From NCBI RefSeq assembly GCF_954871325.1, contig NC_088777.1, positions 4,156,509-4,220,508 of the forward strand: a stretch of 64,000 nucleotides of DNA. Direction: 5' to 3'. The notes beneath the pieces are model-generated. The model was not told the DNA's origin. It did not search any database and worked only from the letters and a program-made list of their open reading frames with translations. The translations under genes were made by a program, and so were the position numbers. The stretch is from Gordionus sp. m RMFG-2023 (taxonomy: Eukaryota; Nematomorpha; Gordioida; Chordodea; Parachordodidae). Shown piece by piece: positions 34,231-47,375 of this stretch (position 1 is the stretch's first letter; each line of letters opens with the position of its first letter).

Positions 34231-34637
34231 AATATAAAATAAATGTTAAATTGCATAAACTAAATTAAATATTAAAACGCTTATATTAAAACGCAAAAAA
34301 TTAAAACGCTAAAAATATAACAATCTTATTGATTTATCATTCTTCATTTATTCTTATGATGAACTATTATTTCTTATTCGCAACTTATTTATGATAATAA
34401 CAATTTCGGAAAAATGATAATAACAATTGAGTACTATCAAACAAGCTATGATTAATGGAGACAATTTACGATATGGATATCAAGCTTGTGATTAAACAAA
34501 CCAACGTGCAAAATCGAATTGATCAAACCAACGATTGGGACAAGCCAACGTTATGATGATTTGTGATACAACTTGATTACCAAAACGATAAACCACTTGG
34601 ACAACAAACTCTCTATGACTTCTCCGATGAAATTATC
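34231..34637 (+). other. 3' non-coding region of gypsy copy 3
   Basis: No env-like gene. It has repeated short motifs (ACCAACG three times between 34,499 and 34,555). A frame through the polypurine tract into the LTR (34,563-34,775) mostly reflects LTR sequence and is not supported as a gene. Confidence 0.6.
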
Positions 34638-34650
34638 AGAAGAGGGAGAA
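34638..34650 (+). promoter_or_regulatory. Polypurine tract of gypsy copy 3
   Basis: AGAAGAGGGAGAA directly precedes the 3' LTR start TGTTGC. Confidence 0.85.
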
Positions 34651-34907
34651 TGTTGCATTATTCTAATTACAATATAAATTTTATTTTTTGTTATAATCTA
34701 ATTTTATTTTATAAACGGCGTAACCTTACTTTTTTAATATTATTTTACTTTTTTGTATTTCGTTTTATATTCTAATTTATATTTTAGAAAATGTATATAT
34801 ACCTTTAGAAAAGAAAAAGAAATTAGTTAATAAAATATATTTTTTATTTAATAAAGTTAATAAAACATATTTATTATTTACCGGCACTTAATTCATGTTA
34901 CTCTACA
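34651..34907 (+). repeat. 3' LTR of gypsy copy 3
   Basis: 257 bp, same sequence as the 5' LTR by eye, followed by GTAAT. Confidence 0.95.
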
Positions 34908-34912
34908 GTAAT

Positions 34913-37900
34913 ATTTTGAGAATTCTAACAACAATTTTGATTCAAATTTTGCTTAAATTCATTTTGATATATCAAATAAAAATTACTTATCAAAAAATTT
35001 GCTTAGTTCATGTTATAATTAATAATGCATAATAAAATTTAGATTTAAAATATAAAATTAATGATCAATCTGACTCTTTTGTAGAAAGTTAAGATGCGCG
35101 AAAGACAGAGAAAAGGGTTTAGATTTAAAAGAATAAGAATGTTGAAATGATACTGGGTAAATTTAAGAAGGAGTATGTGAGAAATGTAGTCCAGAGAATA
35201 AATTAAAAAAAGTAAATTACATTGATTTGATCATGATATTCTATGAAAACCCCAAACAAAAAATGAAATTATATAATTGTGGGAAATTTAAAAGCCTATA
35301 AAACTTGATGAATAACAGGAAATTTTACAGGGGTAGAGTCATAGTTACTAAATAGGGTTAAATTTATAAAAGAATCAAATATTTAGCTTGATTAAGGTAA
35401 AACATAATTAGGGCATCCAGCTAAGCATAGAGTATTAAAGGTTTTCTAGTAATAAATGAAATTCTTTGCACACTCTTGTAATAAATCTTAAATATTAGAA
35501 ATTATGATTCGAGATATTAAGAAATGAAATTAGTATACTATATCTAATTTAACTAAAATAATGTATTTATTATTTGCTTAACTTTAAACATATTTATTTT
35601 ATTATTAATTATACAAATAGTTGTTTACCTAAATGTATTATTATTCTACCATCCATAGATTCTATAAGCAAATTTATATAATATTTTGATTGAATTTCAA
35701 TTATTTATAATGTAAAATAAGTAAAAACATTTATAAATTTAAGTCCTTTAATAAACTAGTAATATAATCATTTAAATACTACATTTTAAAAATTGGTATT
35801 AGATTTTAAGAAAAAATATGTACCAAATCGTTTTACTATCAAATTTTAAAATTTAATAAAAAAAAATTATTATTTTATCTAATATAATAAATTAAATTTA
35901 TCGATTTTATATATCTCTTGACTATATTTTAAGCATCAAAAGAATTAATTCGAAAATCTTTTAAACTTAATTTATAAATTACCAAAAACCTTTTTTAATA
36001 GAATATGAAAAATATGGCCAAAATATATTAGTATCTTATTCATTATGTGTTAAAGTTAACGCAGACTTTTTAGATGCATAAATTTTCCCAGGAAATTTGT
36101 TTAAAGAAATTACCGCGATTTAGGAAAATTTAAATTAACAAAATATGCTGAAAATATTTCAAATTTTTTTTTCGTTTTATAACTAAATATATTTGGAGAA
36201 ATAGAGTAAAAAGAATTGATAAATTTAAAAATAAAACAAATAAATCTTGAATTATTATTTTAATTAAATATATATATTTCGTAGCATTTTCAAGAAATTT
36301 ACCCCTACCCCATTTTGTTTATAGCATTTTTATCTAATTCAGAGCAAAAGACCCTAATTTAATTATAAGAGATTTTTTTAGAAAAGACAAATTTAATAGC
36401 AAAATTTATTTTAAATTTTCTCATTTCCTTTAATTTAATTTTAACAATAAAGAGGGAAGGGTACATTCATATTACCTCAGTTTTTCATATGATAAAACTT
36501 TGTAAATATCAAAATTTGATTATGAAGATGGGTGCTTAGAATGTAAGTAGTCTAACTGACCCTACTCTTTATAAGGTAGAAGTTCTAAATAAATATGAGC
36601 TTAGCATAAGACAAGATATACTAAAAAAATGGTTGTATAAGAGACAAACTAGAATTGAAATCTTTATTCGAATATGTAGAGTAGTTGGCTGCATAGGATC
36701 GGGAGATGGGAAGTATGTCAATAAAATCATTTTCTGGAGAAGTTTGCATTTCTCATTTTGAATTCCTTTACGTTTCTTTTGTTATTTAGGATAAAATCTT
36801 ATTTAAAATCTGCTTAAAATACAGATTTGTGCCAACAACAATAATAATATTACTGCCTAGTGACGCAATAATTTTTAATTAGGTCTATTAATATGTGTAT
36901 TATTTGGGTAATATAATAAATACCCAAGGCTAATTGATCAGGTTAGATGAAGTTTAATGAGTATATTGAAATGTATTATTAACTAAGATTTTCATTTATT
37001 TAGAATATTTTAAATATAAAAATATTTTAAATAAATATATATATAATTAATACTTGAATTTTCATTAGATATGTTTTCGGAGACTATTATATTTGTTAAA
37101 ACATATTATATCATATGATTATCTATAACTGTTAAATAAAAGAAAGTTCTGAAATAATATATAATGCAAACGACCTCAAAGAGTGATTATAGTTTACTTT
37201 TATAACTTCTTTTAATAACTTTTATTTGTCTAATGCTGTATTCACTGGGTACATGCGAAGATGCTGGTAATAAAATTTTATATAGATTTTGCTATAAAAT
37301 AGTATAAGAAGTAGTTAAGTATTTTTATGAATTTGAAAAATAGTTCATATTTTTGTCTAAATTTATTCCTGATTTAGAATTTATGGCCATAATCTTTTAA
37401 TTCCTGACTGTCAGATACAGCGTTTTTAAGATTTATTAACAAGGCCATATGAATTGAATTCGATATTTTCCATAACGTTTTAATTGGTTAATTAAAAGCT
37501 TGTTGCTGGTCATTTAAAAAATCTAATCATTCCATAACAAAAACTTTTTCATATTATTTTATGGATAAATTTATTTAATAAACGATTTAATAAAGTAAAC
37601 AATTACTCTTACAGCTTATTATGTTAAAATTGAAATTTACTCATTTTTAATTGTTTTTTTAATACATAATATTACATATTTGTTATTATTAATTATTTTT
37701 ATTCTTTCAGGATTTTTATTTAGATATTCTGTTTTCACTTTTTTTGCAAAAATTTTTATTTCCTTAACGAAATATATTATTTTACATATTCATATTCATT
37801 GTTATTTTATGATTCAAAGAAATACGATATAATTAGCGTTATAGTATTAAATAAAAAATCTAACAGATTTGGAATCCATGTATAATAAAAGTACTATTTA

Positions 37901-39600
37901 AAGTAATTAAAAATGTTTCTACTTATTTATGATTTTTATTTTAAAATTTTACTCAATAGTAATTATAGGAATTATTATCCATACAAGTGGTCAAAAATCA
38001 AAAATTTTTTAAAAGAATATATCTTTAATTATTTTAACATCGACTAACATAAATAAAGCTTTAAAAAAATTTTTTACTTCCAAATATTGTTTCGAATTGA
38101 AATCATAATATTTTAAAAATTTATTTCTACCATAAATTATTAATCAATGGTATCTCAAATGTAATTAAAAATATATTTTGCTTAATATTGTTTATTTAAA
38201 AATTTAAACTTTTAAAAATATAGGATCAAAATATTAATTAATTTTCTCAATCATATAATAAAAATTAGATTTCTAAATCTTATTAAATTATAAACCACAA
38301 CATTTATTGGTAATCATAAATATATATTATTATTTAATTAAATTTCTGAAAAAAAAATAGTTTACCAATAGGTGCATTTATTTGTTCTACAATAATATTA
38401 TATTATGTATTCAATTATTTCTTTTCAATTTTTATACCTAGGCTAATAGAAAAGCTAATATTTCCCACTTCTTGAAAATTCAATATATTCAATTTTTACG
38501 TGAAGAATATCTTTTTAATTTACTTATCCCAATCCAGAAATCGGGTGCTTAAATATATTTTTTAAACAAGGTGAATGTTTTTAATAAAATTCTTGTATAG
38601 CGAGAAAAAAAAAATATAATATTACTTTGGATATAATGGTCCATTATATTCAAGTAAGCTATTAAGAAATAAAAAAAATTTTTTAAAGAATACTTATGTC
38701 TAGAATGTTACCATTTAAAACAGTCGATACATTTTCTATGATAATATTTATAAATATAAATATTTATGTGAATAAATCTATATAATCTTAATAAAGTTTA
38801 TTTTATAATTATTTAATATATGTATTTCTAGTAGTGATAAACGGTTCGTTTAAAAAAACTCTTATGATGAAAAAAATAAGGGTCATGATATCTCTAAATT
38901 ATCTCAATAGTCATAATTTGGTTGTCTCTTTAAATTTTATATAGACTTTAATTTAAATGTGATAATGAACATTAAAATTCTTTATAATTGTTTAAGGTGA
39001 AATAAATTTAAACAATTCCTCAAAATTTCCACCATAATCTGCGAAAATGTAGAATATACATAAATTCCAAATTTTTTCACTTACATAATTTAAAACTCGA
39101 GTTAAAACATAGTTCTCAGGGATTAGAAATTCAAATAAATAAAATTCGCGGTTTTTTTATCAGGCCTTTTTGAAAATAAAATTTACCACGAATTTATTTA
39201 AAAATTGATTGGCTTTCGAGAACATTTTTCTGTTAATTCCTTATTATAAAATTTTATTATCCATATTTTATTGAAAATTACAAAATTGATTCATCTAATT
39301 ATTATACTTAACCTTCTATGGTATGTATTTTTGAAAAATCTATAAATAAGTATATCGTTTGTTATTAAATGTTAATATTTTTTTCATTCCTAAAATACCT
39401 TCTTTGTCACATGAGAAGTTTGCTAAAATAATTTTTTTTACGTTATTAAAGAGAATTGAAAATGTACTTACTTCTTGAAAGACGCCAACAAATCATTATG
39501 TTATAGACTAAACAAAAATTTCAAAATAAATTATTAAAAGATGGATAGAATTTATTTTAAATACAAAATATTTTATATAAATTTATTTTATTTTTAACAA
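34913..39600. other. Non-coding palindrome arm sequence, left (after the insertion)
   Basis: Continues the match to the reverse complement of the right arm (about 59,750 down to 53,400). No coding region is seen. Confidence 0.6.
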
Positions 39601-39649
39601 TTAATATTTTTCTATTTTTAATTTTTATCTTAATAAAATATCTTAGATA

Positions 39650-42470
39650 AAAAAATTATATTTGTTTTAATTATATAACTATAGTTACAACCAAGTCTTA
39701 CATTTTTTTTTATCCGCAAAAGGTATTTAATAAAATTAAATAAAAAGATATCTAAAATTCCGTTACCAACATTCTGAATCTGAGTGGGGAGATAGGAGGC
39801 TAAAATATTTCCACCATAATAATTTAACATGAATAACAAATGATAGATAATAAAAGGATCTGTTTAGATTGCTACTATCTTTATGATTTCTGGATAAATC
39901 TGGAAGAGATTAATGATTTTTACTTATAATCTCGACATTTATCTAGAAATAATAAGATATACTGTTATGTTAATCATCCAACTCAGTGGCATAATGAATC
40001 TCATTTTAATAATATATTCATATATTTCCAAAAATAAGATTTATAAGGAGTTCTAATAAATAATGTCTTAAATATATCTTAATTTCTTCTGTGTAAACAT
40101 TCTTGCAAATTAATGATTTCAAATACAAGGAGAGAAAACATTTTTTAATTTGAAACATCGAGAAGTAACGTGGTAACTAAAAATTTCTTATGTTTTTATT
40201 AAAAATAATATTTATATAGAACTAAATTAAGTTATATATTTTAGTATAGTTTTTCTATAAAATTTTCTTAATAGCATAGAGACTATTTGCAAATTTTATT
40301 GCTATTATTAGGTCTTCCTCTTTTCAAAACTTAAGACCCTATAATATTTTCCCCATTATAAATATTTTAAAAATCACTGAACAACAAAATGTTTATTATT
40401 TAATGATGCTTACTAAAAACAAAAATTAAGATAATATTTTATGGAAATTTTATCAAAATTACGTTGGGATATATAAAAATCAAAATTATTTATACTTGAA
40501 TCAGTTTCCAAGACTAATAAAATTAAACAGAATATCGATTACATGTAAAGGTTATTCGTTACCTTTAATGCACATAATAATTAAAATGAGAGTTGATAAA
40601 AGGGAAATTGATTCATTACTTAAATGAAAAAAATTATAAAATATTTTATCTTTTTTTAAACCTATTTAATAGAAAAGATTAAGTATTTATAATTAGATAT
40701 AACCTTATCATATTAATACATAATTTTCGATTTATGCCTAGCCTTTCTTTATAAGGTAAAAACGTTTAAAATTTATCCATTTTAACTAATAGTTAGTAAA
40801 AATTTATTTAAAATCTTATAGTATATTTTAAAATCGGATAATATAAACGCGTTAGATTATAAAATTTTAAAATATAATAATCAAGGTTTTCTATATTATA
40901 ACAAAAAAATTAGTTTAAAAGGAAAAAAAAAAGAAAAATTTTAATTTAAAAATAAAAGTGTTTCATTTTTATAAAGGTTGTATAAAATTCTTTAACCAAA
41001 ACACATAGATTATAATAATTAAAAGTTTTAAATCAGAAATATCAAGGACTTTCATATTTTTATTTCATCAAGGTTAATTCTAACAAAGTCGTATGCCTCT
41101 GATTTATCATTTTTGTAAATTTAGAAGAAAATTGACCAGATCGAAAGAAAGCATGAACCTTCTTTTAAAATAGTAAAATCTACTTAAATTGTGATATTCT
41201 GTGGCCGCTATCTTTCATAGGAATTCTATGACATCTAAATACTTTAATTTTTTTTTAGATATATTATGTGCTTTTTTTTGTAAACAAGTTATTATTATTT
41301 TTAAAAAATTTGGTACTTTAAAAAAAATATGCAATCAATAAAATAAGGCTCTCATTGTATCATTTAATAATTAGTATATTTGCGAAAAATATATAGTATA
41401 TAATTTCACCTATAAAATAAATAAATTACTATGAATGTTAATTAAAAAAAATATGACTATTAACATAACAGGACATGTTACACCAAGAGGCATTTCTTAT
41501 TATTAAAAACTGCTTTTATTTAGGTTTGCAGTTTTGTTCGTTTGAACGTTTTTTATTGATTCTGAGGAACAAGAAACAATTTTACTAAAAAATAATATTC
41601 CAAAATTATATTTGCCTATCAAATTTATATTCAATAAATAGCGAAAGGACAAGCAGTTTTAACTTAAAAGAATTTCTAAAAATATTTTTCGTAATTTTAA
41701 TAGAATTAATATCTACTTTTTAAATTTAGAATGTTTCACACGTAAAAATTTTAGAGATTGATAAATTTCTTCTATAATTTTATGTAGTAGTAGAGGCTAC
41801 ATCAAATAAATCAAATTTTATTTAAAACTAAATTAATTAATCTTACAATATCAGAAGGGAGTTCTCAAAAATTAGCTCATATAGTGATAATTAATTTTGT
41901 TATTGATGCAGTTCAACCAAATTCTTTTTCGATAATTCCTTATTTATCAATCTAATTAAATCGCCATACCAAGATTTGCTTAAAATTGCATAACAGATAA
42001 TTGGGACAGAAGGTAAAATAATGTAAATATGCTTTCTGATCTTACATTAACTTAATTTGATCCAAAGAGACCTAAATAAGCTATCAGTAACGTTGATTAA
42101 TCTAATCAACGAAGATACATAGCTCATAAATCACTTTAACTCATATTTTTTAAAAATACATAAATGATTTTTGAAAATTTTTTTTAAAGTTAGAAAATTA
42201 GATATCGCATTACCCTCGAATGCCACTGTTGCCATTATTTAGTAAGGTAAAACTTTCTTTTTCTCGTTCTTGGAGATGTTAATATAGAGAGTTCTTTATT
42301 AATAAAAGGTAGTAAAATTACATATTTTATATTTTTTGTCATATTTTTACATGTTTAAATTTAAAATGTTAATTTTATTGACATAAGATGATATATAAAT
42401 AATATTAAAAAAAACTTATTATAAAGTACCATAAAAAGTGAATAAAATAAAGTATCTTACTAAAAATAAT
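39650..42470 (+). repeat. Dispersed non-coding repeat, copy B (X-W-Y, no Z)
   Basis: Direct repeat of copy A and of the X part of copy C. 39,720-40,180 matches 44,200-45,300 with a large gap (shared GATAGG-GGCTAAAATATTT, GGATCTGTTTA). 40,440-41,000 matches 10,740-11,250. 41,030-41,870 matches 11,350-12,150. 42,100-42,400 matches 49,845-50,050 and, inverted, 47,160-47,350. It directly follows the left outer arm. Confidence 0.7.
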
Positions 42471-42904
42471 TATTAATGCTAGGCTCTTACGGATTATTAA
42501 TTTATTTTATTTTCCCGCAGTTTGAACCCCTGGTGTGGACCCGAATTGCCATGCCCCCCCATCAGCGGGAGACTCCGCAATTTTTAGTTTACACGAAGAC
42601 ATCTCTCTTCCGCAAAAATACCGCAATTGGAAATCTCCCGCAAAAATTTACCGCAATTTTTTAAATTCTCCCACAATTATTTTTTTTAGTAGTTTAAATA
42701 TATAAATAATAATTTTGAGAGACATTAATTGATTATTTTTATATTTTTAAAATAAATTTTAAATATTTATTCGAAAAACATGTCTAGTTTGTAAATATCT
42801 TTCTATCTGTTTTATTTTAATCAAATAATAAATCTGTCATTCATATAAGTCAGTACAGGGGAGTATATCTACATCGATTGCAGTACAAAAATATTCTCAA
42901 AAAT
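42471..42904. other. Spacer with a G+C-richer CCGCAA-motif block
   Basis: 42,515-42,665 contains several CCGCAA/CCCGCA motifs and GGTGTGGACCCG, unlike its surroundings. It precedes the second hAT relic and might be the end of that or another DNA transposon. The 62-codon ORF at 42,476 has no recognisable domain. Confidence 0.4.
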
Positions 42905-44127
42905 AATAAATAATACAGATGAAACTACATTTGCGGAAATCGTATACATCTAACATGTAGTTCAACATTCACAGAGCTATATCATCAAAATGTGGGTCAT
43001 ATCATTTTCTCATGATATTTAACGACTCCAATATAAGTGCAAACCATACTTGTGACAGGACAAAAATGAGAAAGGCCCAAGTGTTTTAGTACCTGAATCC
43101 TATACGTCTATTCTAGACTATTTGAAAGATGGGCATCCATATGCAATTATAACAAATTTATTTAATAAGGGAAATATTAAAACATTTTCCCCTTCGCTAT
43201 TTTAACAAGAATAAGAACATTTCAATAAAACTGTTATAATTTTTTTCTCGGATAGTGAAAAATCTAACAATGTTGCTAGCCACATAATGGTAAATATAGC
43301 TGATTCAGGATTATCAATGATTTGCATGTCAGCTTTCTGAACTGATAATGCCTCTGTAAATTTTGGCAAAAACCAAAGTAACCGAATTGAGGCAGCATAA
43401 TAATGAATTAATACCAATTGGCTATGTACTACTAATTTTTGCAAAAAGGGAATGAATGTACTATCTGTGAATGTCGAAATAATTGTGATGAAATGTTTTA
43501 ACGAATTTAGTTCATCAACTAAAAGAGTTAATGAATTAAAAGAGTTGGTGAAGTGGTCTGACTTGGAATGGTGTTGTTGCAATATATACCTATCAGGTGA
43601 TTGTCATTAATACCTGTCATGTATAGAATTTTTAAATTTTACAAACTTAAAAAAACTTTTTAAATAGAGATTTTAAAAGCTGTCCTAAAATTTTGAAAAA
43701 TTTTTTTGAGTATGAAATGGCAGAAGCATATTTGGGATTCGTTTCGCATGTAGGAAATCTACTTCATGCAATTAATATTCAGTTGCAATCAGAATATTCT
43801 TTATAAAAAAGATTCATAAAATCACTACAGCTCTATTTATCTCTACAGTTAAAAACTGATAATAAATTTTATAGCGCTATTGCTAAAAATATTATATTTA
43901 AATGTTCAAATAATACTCTATTTAATACATTTTTAAATGAAGCAGATATTTTATTAAGACAATTTTAGAATATTTACAATCAAAATTTGATTTTAATTAC
44001 TCTATATATAAATGTATAAATATTATGACCTTGGAACAGAAATCATCAATTGATGGTTTTTATAATTAATAAATATATTAAAAATACCAAAAGACATTGT
44101 TTTCTTGTTTGAGGAGATTATTTCTTT
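42905..44127 (+). pseudogene. hAT-type transposase relic, copy 2, 3'-truncated
   Basis: Plus-strand pieces in several frames. The CDRTKMRKAQV block is at about 43,050-43,085. TDNASVNFGKN lies at about 43,335-43,375, with the catalytic-site Asp present. CFNEFSSSTKRV then LKELVKWSDLEW is at 43,490-43,575. EMAEAYLG and INIQLQSEY are at about 43,715-43,800, and IPKDIVFLFEEI at about 44,080-44,115. Each block has a counterpart in copy 1 (285-1,690) in the same order. The C-terminal dimerisation region is missing: the relic stops where the inner repeat arm begins at about 44,128. The long reverse-strand ORF 43,202-43,582 is antisense to it. Many stops; dead. Confidence 0.8.
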
Positions 44128-47100
44128 ATTTAACATCATGACTCACAATTATATAATAATTTTAAAAATACGAAAAGTTATATTTTTATTTGTATAAAGT
44201 TATTTTATAAAATTTAATAAAAAGATTAAAAAGATATCTTAAATACCGTTACCATCACTCTCTTAAGGGTGAAACAGGGTAGGGAGATAGGGGGCTAAAA
44301 TATTTCTACTATAATAATTTAACATGGATATTAAATAAAAGCTAATAAAAGGATCTGTTTAAATTGCTACTCATCTTTATGAAGATACTTTTAGAATAGA
44401 GTAAAAATTTTATATATTCGACATGTATCTCGAAATAGCAAGATATTTTGACTGTTATGTTAGCCATTCGCGCTATAAATCATGAAGAAAGAGTATGGGA
44501 AATTAGATTTTTTTAAAAAAATATTTCTAAATAAAATATTTTGACATCGATCATAACTAAGTTAAAATAAAATTATCTTGCTCTGTTAAACATCAACATC
44601 TTTCTAAATATTTCAGATTTTTTGATTAAAAATAAAACTGAATAGAAGATCCTTTTTAGTAATAGATTAATATATTTACGAAAAAATAAATTTTAAGGAG
44701 TTATAATATAAATCAAAAATATTTGTATGCTAATTTCTTCAAACCATTAGAATATTTTAAAAAAATTTTAAAATAAATATTTCGTAGCAATTAAATGACT
44801 CGTTCTAAGCTATTTATATATTAAGCTAATTTTTTATGAGTATTGTAATTTTATACTGGCAATTCAGTTTATTTCTCTGAATATTAAGAAATTATTCTGA
44901 GTAATTAATTTTTTACTCTAGTGTTTATAGATTCTGAGCGTTTAAGCTAAAAAATTTAAATATAAAAATATCAAATTTAAATTTCTAAAAGATACATCAA
45001 TTAAAGAAACGGCAAATAAAATTATATAATATTAAGTCGAACATGAAAAAACTTTTAGATTTTCCTAGTTTTTAAGGTTAAAGAGTAATGCATATGTCTC
45101 TTAGGTTAATATACATGTAATGTATCACAATTTCTATTTTTTATACTATTTAACATGTGATTGGCTTCAAAGATATTAGCCACCATCTTGTTGTAAACAT
45201 TTATCTTGCAAATTGATCATTTCATATACATTATGAGGAAGAGGCATTTCTTAATTTAAAACCGCGAGAAGGAACGTGGTAACTTTAAACTTAAAACCTT
45301 ATAATTATTTCCCATTGTAAATTTTTATAAAATATAAGTTTATTAATCACTGAACAACAAAATGTTTAAAGTTTCATTATTCTTTAATGATGCTTACTAA
45401 AAACAAAAATTAAGATAGTATTTTATGAAAATATCAAAATTACTTTAGTATATATAAAAATCAAAAATTATTCATACTTGAATCAGCTTCCAAGAATAAT
45501 AAAATTAAACAGATTATAGATTAGAATGTAAAAGTATTCGTTACCTTTAATACACACAATAATTAAAACAAGAGTTGATAAAAAAGCAAAAAATTTATTC
45601 ATTGCTTAAATAAAAAAATATAAAAAATATTTTCTCTGATTATGATGGTATAAAAGATTTAGTATTTTTATTAAAATAATTAGATATATACTTAAATCAA
45701 ATTATACGTTTTTAGATTTATGCAAAGCTTTCATTATAAAGTCAAAAAATGTTAAAATTTAATAAACTTATAGTTATGCTTATAAAATTTATTTAACACG
45801 TATCTATCTAATAAAATATTTTAAAATCGGATAAATTAAACTTGTTAGATTATAAAATTTTACAATATAATAATCATGGTAATCTATATTATAACAAACA
45901 ATTAATTTAAAAGGAAAAAATTTTTTTTTTACAAGGCTCGTATTCATTAGCGGCAAAGTTAGGAATTCATTGGGATTGCATATTTATTTATTACAATTGC
46001 TTAAGGGAAGCAAAATTTAGACAAGCGAAGCTACTTTTTCGAACGGTAATTATAATAACGCGCATTTTTTTAATTAATTGCTTAGAAATTATATAATTTT
46101 TGATAAATAATCATATTTATAAAGGTAGTAGGTAACTAACTTTAAATCAAATTATATTGATATTATTACATTGTAATTATATAAATCTTTAAAATTAATT
46201 AATTTTGTTTAATATTTATTCTTTTATAATTTATTTCATTATGTTTTCAATTTCTTCAATTTCTAATATTAAAAAATATATATAAATGGGAAGAGTATAA
46301 ATTCATAATTATGATGTATTCGGATATAAAATTTAAATATTGTAAACACTAATGCCAACGCCATTTGACGAAAAATGTATCGCGCTATTAGCTACCTTCT
46401 ATGCTTGGCTATGTCCTGTTTCGACTTGTAACTAAACAATGGGCTTTTATAGTAACTACTAAACAGTTTAAAAAAAAAATATCTAGCAAGCTTGATATCT
46501 TATATCTTATAAGGACGATTTGAGATGATCTAAATTAATGTTATTCTTAAAATCTAAAAAAATAATTTTTAAAATATGAATGAATATTATAAATAAAAAT
46601 AATAATTTAAACCAAAAAATTAACTGGGATAAAAATGTTATTAATCAGGATGGATAACGATGTGTCGCAACGGTAAAGCGACTTTGTGATATTGATTTAA
46701 ATATGTAAATAATAAATTTTATTAGACCATAACTTAAAAATATGCTCCTTTTTATCCAAAAATGAATATAAGTTTATAATTATTGTGTATATTTTTTAAT
46801 TTGAATTAATAAGTAACTTGAAGTAAACAGAGTTAATTCGGTCATTAGATTTAAAATGCAATTATTAGAGTGTCTGCCTATATATATTTCAAAAATTGAG
46901 AGTTATTTTTTTTGCAAAATTTTATCTAATAGATCTAACTTTAGAATAACATTTTTATTCCATAATTTATGTTATTTGCTATTCAATCTCTTCCTATTTA
47001 TATCTAAAACAAAAATTATGAACAATTAAGAAATTCAAAAAAAATTGTTCGATGACTTTTAATAAATTTCCTAAAAAGGACGAGTTTTTTAATACTAATA

Positions 47101-47375
47101 ACAAACGAAATAGTGTGTCCTAGTTCAAAAGACTTTTTAATACATTTTAATAATAAAATATTCTCTATATTAGTATTTCCAAGAGCGAGGATAAGAAAGT
47201 ATAAATTTTGCCTTACTTAATCGTTCAACAGCAGCATTTGGAAGCCGATATCTAATTTTCTAACTTTTAAAAATTATCAAAAATCATTTGATTTTTAATT
47301 TAAATATGCGTTAAAGAGGATTTAATAACTATGTATCTTCGTTGGGGACTAGATTAATCAACCTTTCCGATAGAT
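44128..47375 (+). repeat. Left inner arm of the palindrome (repeat copy C: X, then inverted Z and Y)
   Basis: Matches the reverse complement of 49,812-52,490 in order: 44,150/52,470; 44,290/52,300; 44,580/52,010; 45,060/51,550; 45,200/51,410; 46,340/51,350; 46,650/50,550; 46,740/50,470; 47,110/50,110; 47,350/49,850. About 45,230-46,290 is present only on this side and about 500 bp of Z only on the other. No coding content. Confidence 0.88.

Larger units (their letters stand above)
29378..34907 (+). mobile_element. Full-length Ty3/gypsy LTR retrotransposon, recently inserted (copy 3)
   Basis: 5,530-bp element flanked by GTAAT (29,373-29,377 and 34,908-34,912). It has two 257-bp LTRs in which I found no mismatch, TG...CA ends, a PBS-like TGGTGCCTCC at 29,635, a small RRM-like ORF, gag, and a continuous protease-RT-RNase H-integrase frame ending at 34,230. 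An AT-rich 3' region and a polypurine tract (AGAAGAGGGAGAA) abut the 3' LTR. All catalytic motifs are present. It sits in the left palindrome arm only. Identical LTRs imply a young insertion, possibly still active. Confidence 0.96.
23341..39600 (+). repeat. Left outer arm of a giant palindrome
   Basis: Read forward, this segment matches the reverse complement of 53,400-64,000 in the same order throughout. Checked pairs: 23,341/64,000; 23,460/63,890; 24,780/62,590; 26,300/62,130; 28,300/60,780; 28,810/60,290; 29,030/60,060; 35,210/59,720; 35,830/59,030; 36,830/58,140; 37,240/56,880; 38,400/54,860; 39,160/53,890; 39,560/53,450. Arms are diverged by many substitutions and indels. Removing the retrotransposon insertion the arm is about 10.7 kb. 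No genes apart from inserted elements. Confidence 0.9.

Noticed and set aside
34563-34775. Env-like or extra gene after pol in gypsy copy 3
   Set aside because: The ORF runs through the polypurine tract into the LTR, has no signal peptide or known motif, and its second half is LTR sequence.
43202-43582. 126-codon ORF on the minus strand
   Set aside because: It is antisense to the second hAT transposase relic, whose plus-strand blocks (TDNASVNFGKN, CFNEFSSSTKRV) explain the sequence.
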